A DNA stretch of 64,000 nucleotides. It comes from Marinimicrobium sp050113635. GTDB lineage: Bacteria; Pseudomonadota; Gammaproteobacteria; Pseudomonadales; Cellvibrionaceae. Shown here in pieces: positions 63,655-64,000 of this stretch. Position 1 is the stretch's first letter; each line of letters starts with the position of its first letter. The translations under genes and the position numbers were made by a program. Where the stretch lies: the NCBI RefSeq assembly GCF_050113635.1, contig NZ_JBNJLT010000005.1, positions 1 to 64,000 of the forward strand. The letters are read 5' to 3'. The notes below the pieces were generated by a model. It was given only the letters and a program-made list of their open reading frames with translations, had not been told where the DNA came from and ran no database searches.

Positions 63655-64000
63655 ATGAACGCCAATCTACCCGTATCCTCTGGCTCGGTTACCGCCATGC
63701 CGATTATCTCTCCTTCGGAGGCGTTGCAGCGTTTAATTGACGAGCGCCGCTTGACCCCCTTGTTTCAACCCATCGTTGCTTTGGACTCCGGGCGTATTCT
63801 CGGGTATGAAGCCTTGATACGCGGCCCCGAACATTCCGGGCTGCACAGCCCAGCCGCGTTGTTTGATGCCGCCCGCAGCGGTCGGCAGCTGGCCGCTCTT
63901 GAATACGCCTGTCGCGAAGTGTCATGCCGCCAGTTTATGGCCCTGGAGCTACCGGGCAAGCTGTTTCTGAACACCAGCCCGTTGAGCTTCACCGACAGAG
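63655..64000 (+). CDS. EAL-domain protein (partial, runs off the window)
   Basis: Open from ATG 63655 (or in-frame ATG 63697) to the window end, at least 115 codons. The start of an EAL domain is clear: LTPLFQPIVALDSGRILGYEALIRGP, with the EAL motif as EALIRGP, and LFLNTSPLSF, which has the Asn of the metal site. EAL domains hydrolyse cyclic-di-GMP; whether further GGDEF, HDOD or PAS parts follow cannot be seen. Confidence 0.88.
   Translation, partial: MNANLPVSSGSVTAMPIISPSEALQRLIDERRLTPLFQPIVALDSGRILGYEALIRGPEHSGLHSPAALFDAARSGRQLAALEYACREVSCRQFMALELPGKLFLNTSPLSFTDR

Noticed and set aside
1..64000. CRISPR arrays, prophage, IS elements or defence islands
   Set aside because: No regularly spaced direct repeats, transposase, integrase, capsid, restriction or toxin-antitoxin genes were seen in any frame.

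Overview
The window is a gene-dense chromosomal stretch from a GC-rich (roughly 55-60% by eye) gammaproteobacterium. The gene order asd-fimV-truA-trpF ... accD-folC-dedD-cvpA-purF-metZ, the block trpH-type phosphatase/yciO/scpA/scpB/rluB, gpsA-DUF4389-sixA and prmB-aroC are pseudomonad/Cellvibrio-like arrangements. A GH26 mannanase lipoprotein and trpB-trpA placed next to trpF point to a Cellvibrionales-type marine polysaccharide degrader (Saccharophagus, Cellvibrio, Marinimicrobium or a relative). This placement is an inference from synteny and gene content. No IS element, prophage or CRISPR array is visible.

Layout. 1-2.5 kb: a DEAD-box helicase (deaD) with a long leader, flanked by two hairpin repeats. 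2.5-10 kb: HIT protein, a GDT1-type manganese exporter behind a yybP-ykoY riboswitch, a DUF3806 protein overlapping an FMN glutamate-synthase-like oxidoreductase, an AsmA-like protein, the GH26 mannanase and a TAP-type hydrolase. 10-14.4 kb: tRNA-Asn, a DnaJ-related protein, rsmC-rsuA, folD and a tRNA Pro-Arg-His operon. 14.4-24 kb: flavin reductase, the tightly overlapped gpsA operon, a DUF4892/OmpA-like protein, folE, prmB-aroC and a YafV-type amidase. 24-44 kb: a beta-barrel protein, a LysR regulator divergent from leuCDB-asd, then fimV, truA, trpFBA, accD, folC, dedD, cvpA, purF and metZ. 44-50 kb: a MoxR/DUF58/TgpA module interrupted by an oppositely oriented FTR1 iron permease. 50-58.8 kb: an rRNA/tRNA methyltransferase, pdxJ, cyclophilin, small envelope proteins, and the rnm-yciO-scpAB-rluB block. 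58.8-64 kb: CpxRA-like two-component system, flavodoxin, cmoB-cmoA and the start of an EAL-domain gene.

Most of the window is conserved housekeeping: leucine, tryptophan, aspartate-family, purine, folate and PLP biosynthesis, rRNA/tRNA modification, and chromosome condensation. The more unusual material is mainly non-coding: paired hairpin repeats with an identical core but copy-specific stems around deaD, a cluster of DnaA-box-like motifs upstream of gpsA, a manganese riboswitch with a near-perfect promoter, a triple 19-bp repeat plus palindrome in front of the mannanase, and an in-frame 15-bp minisatellite inside fimV. I did not find a clear new multi-gene defence or mobile system here.
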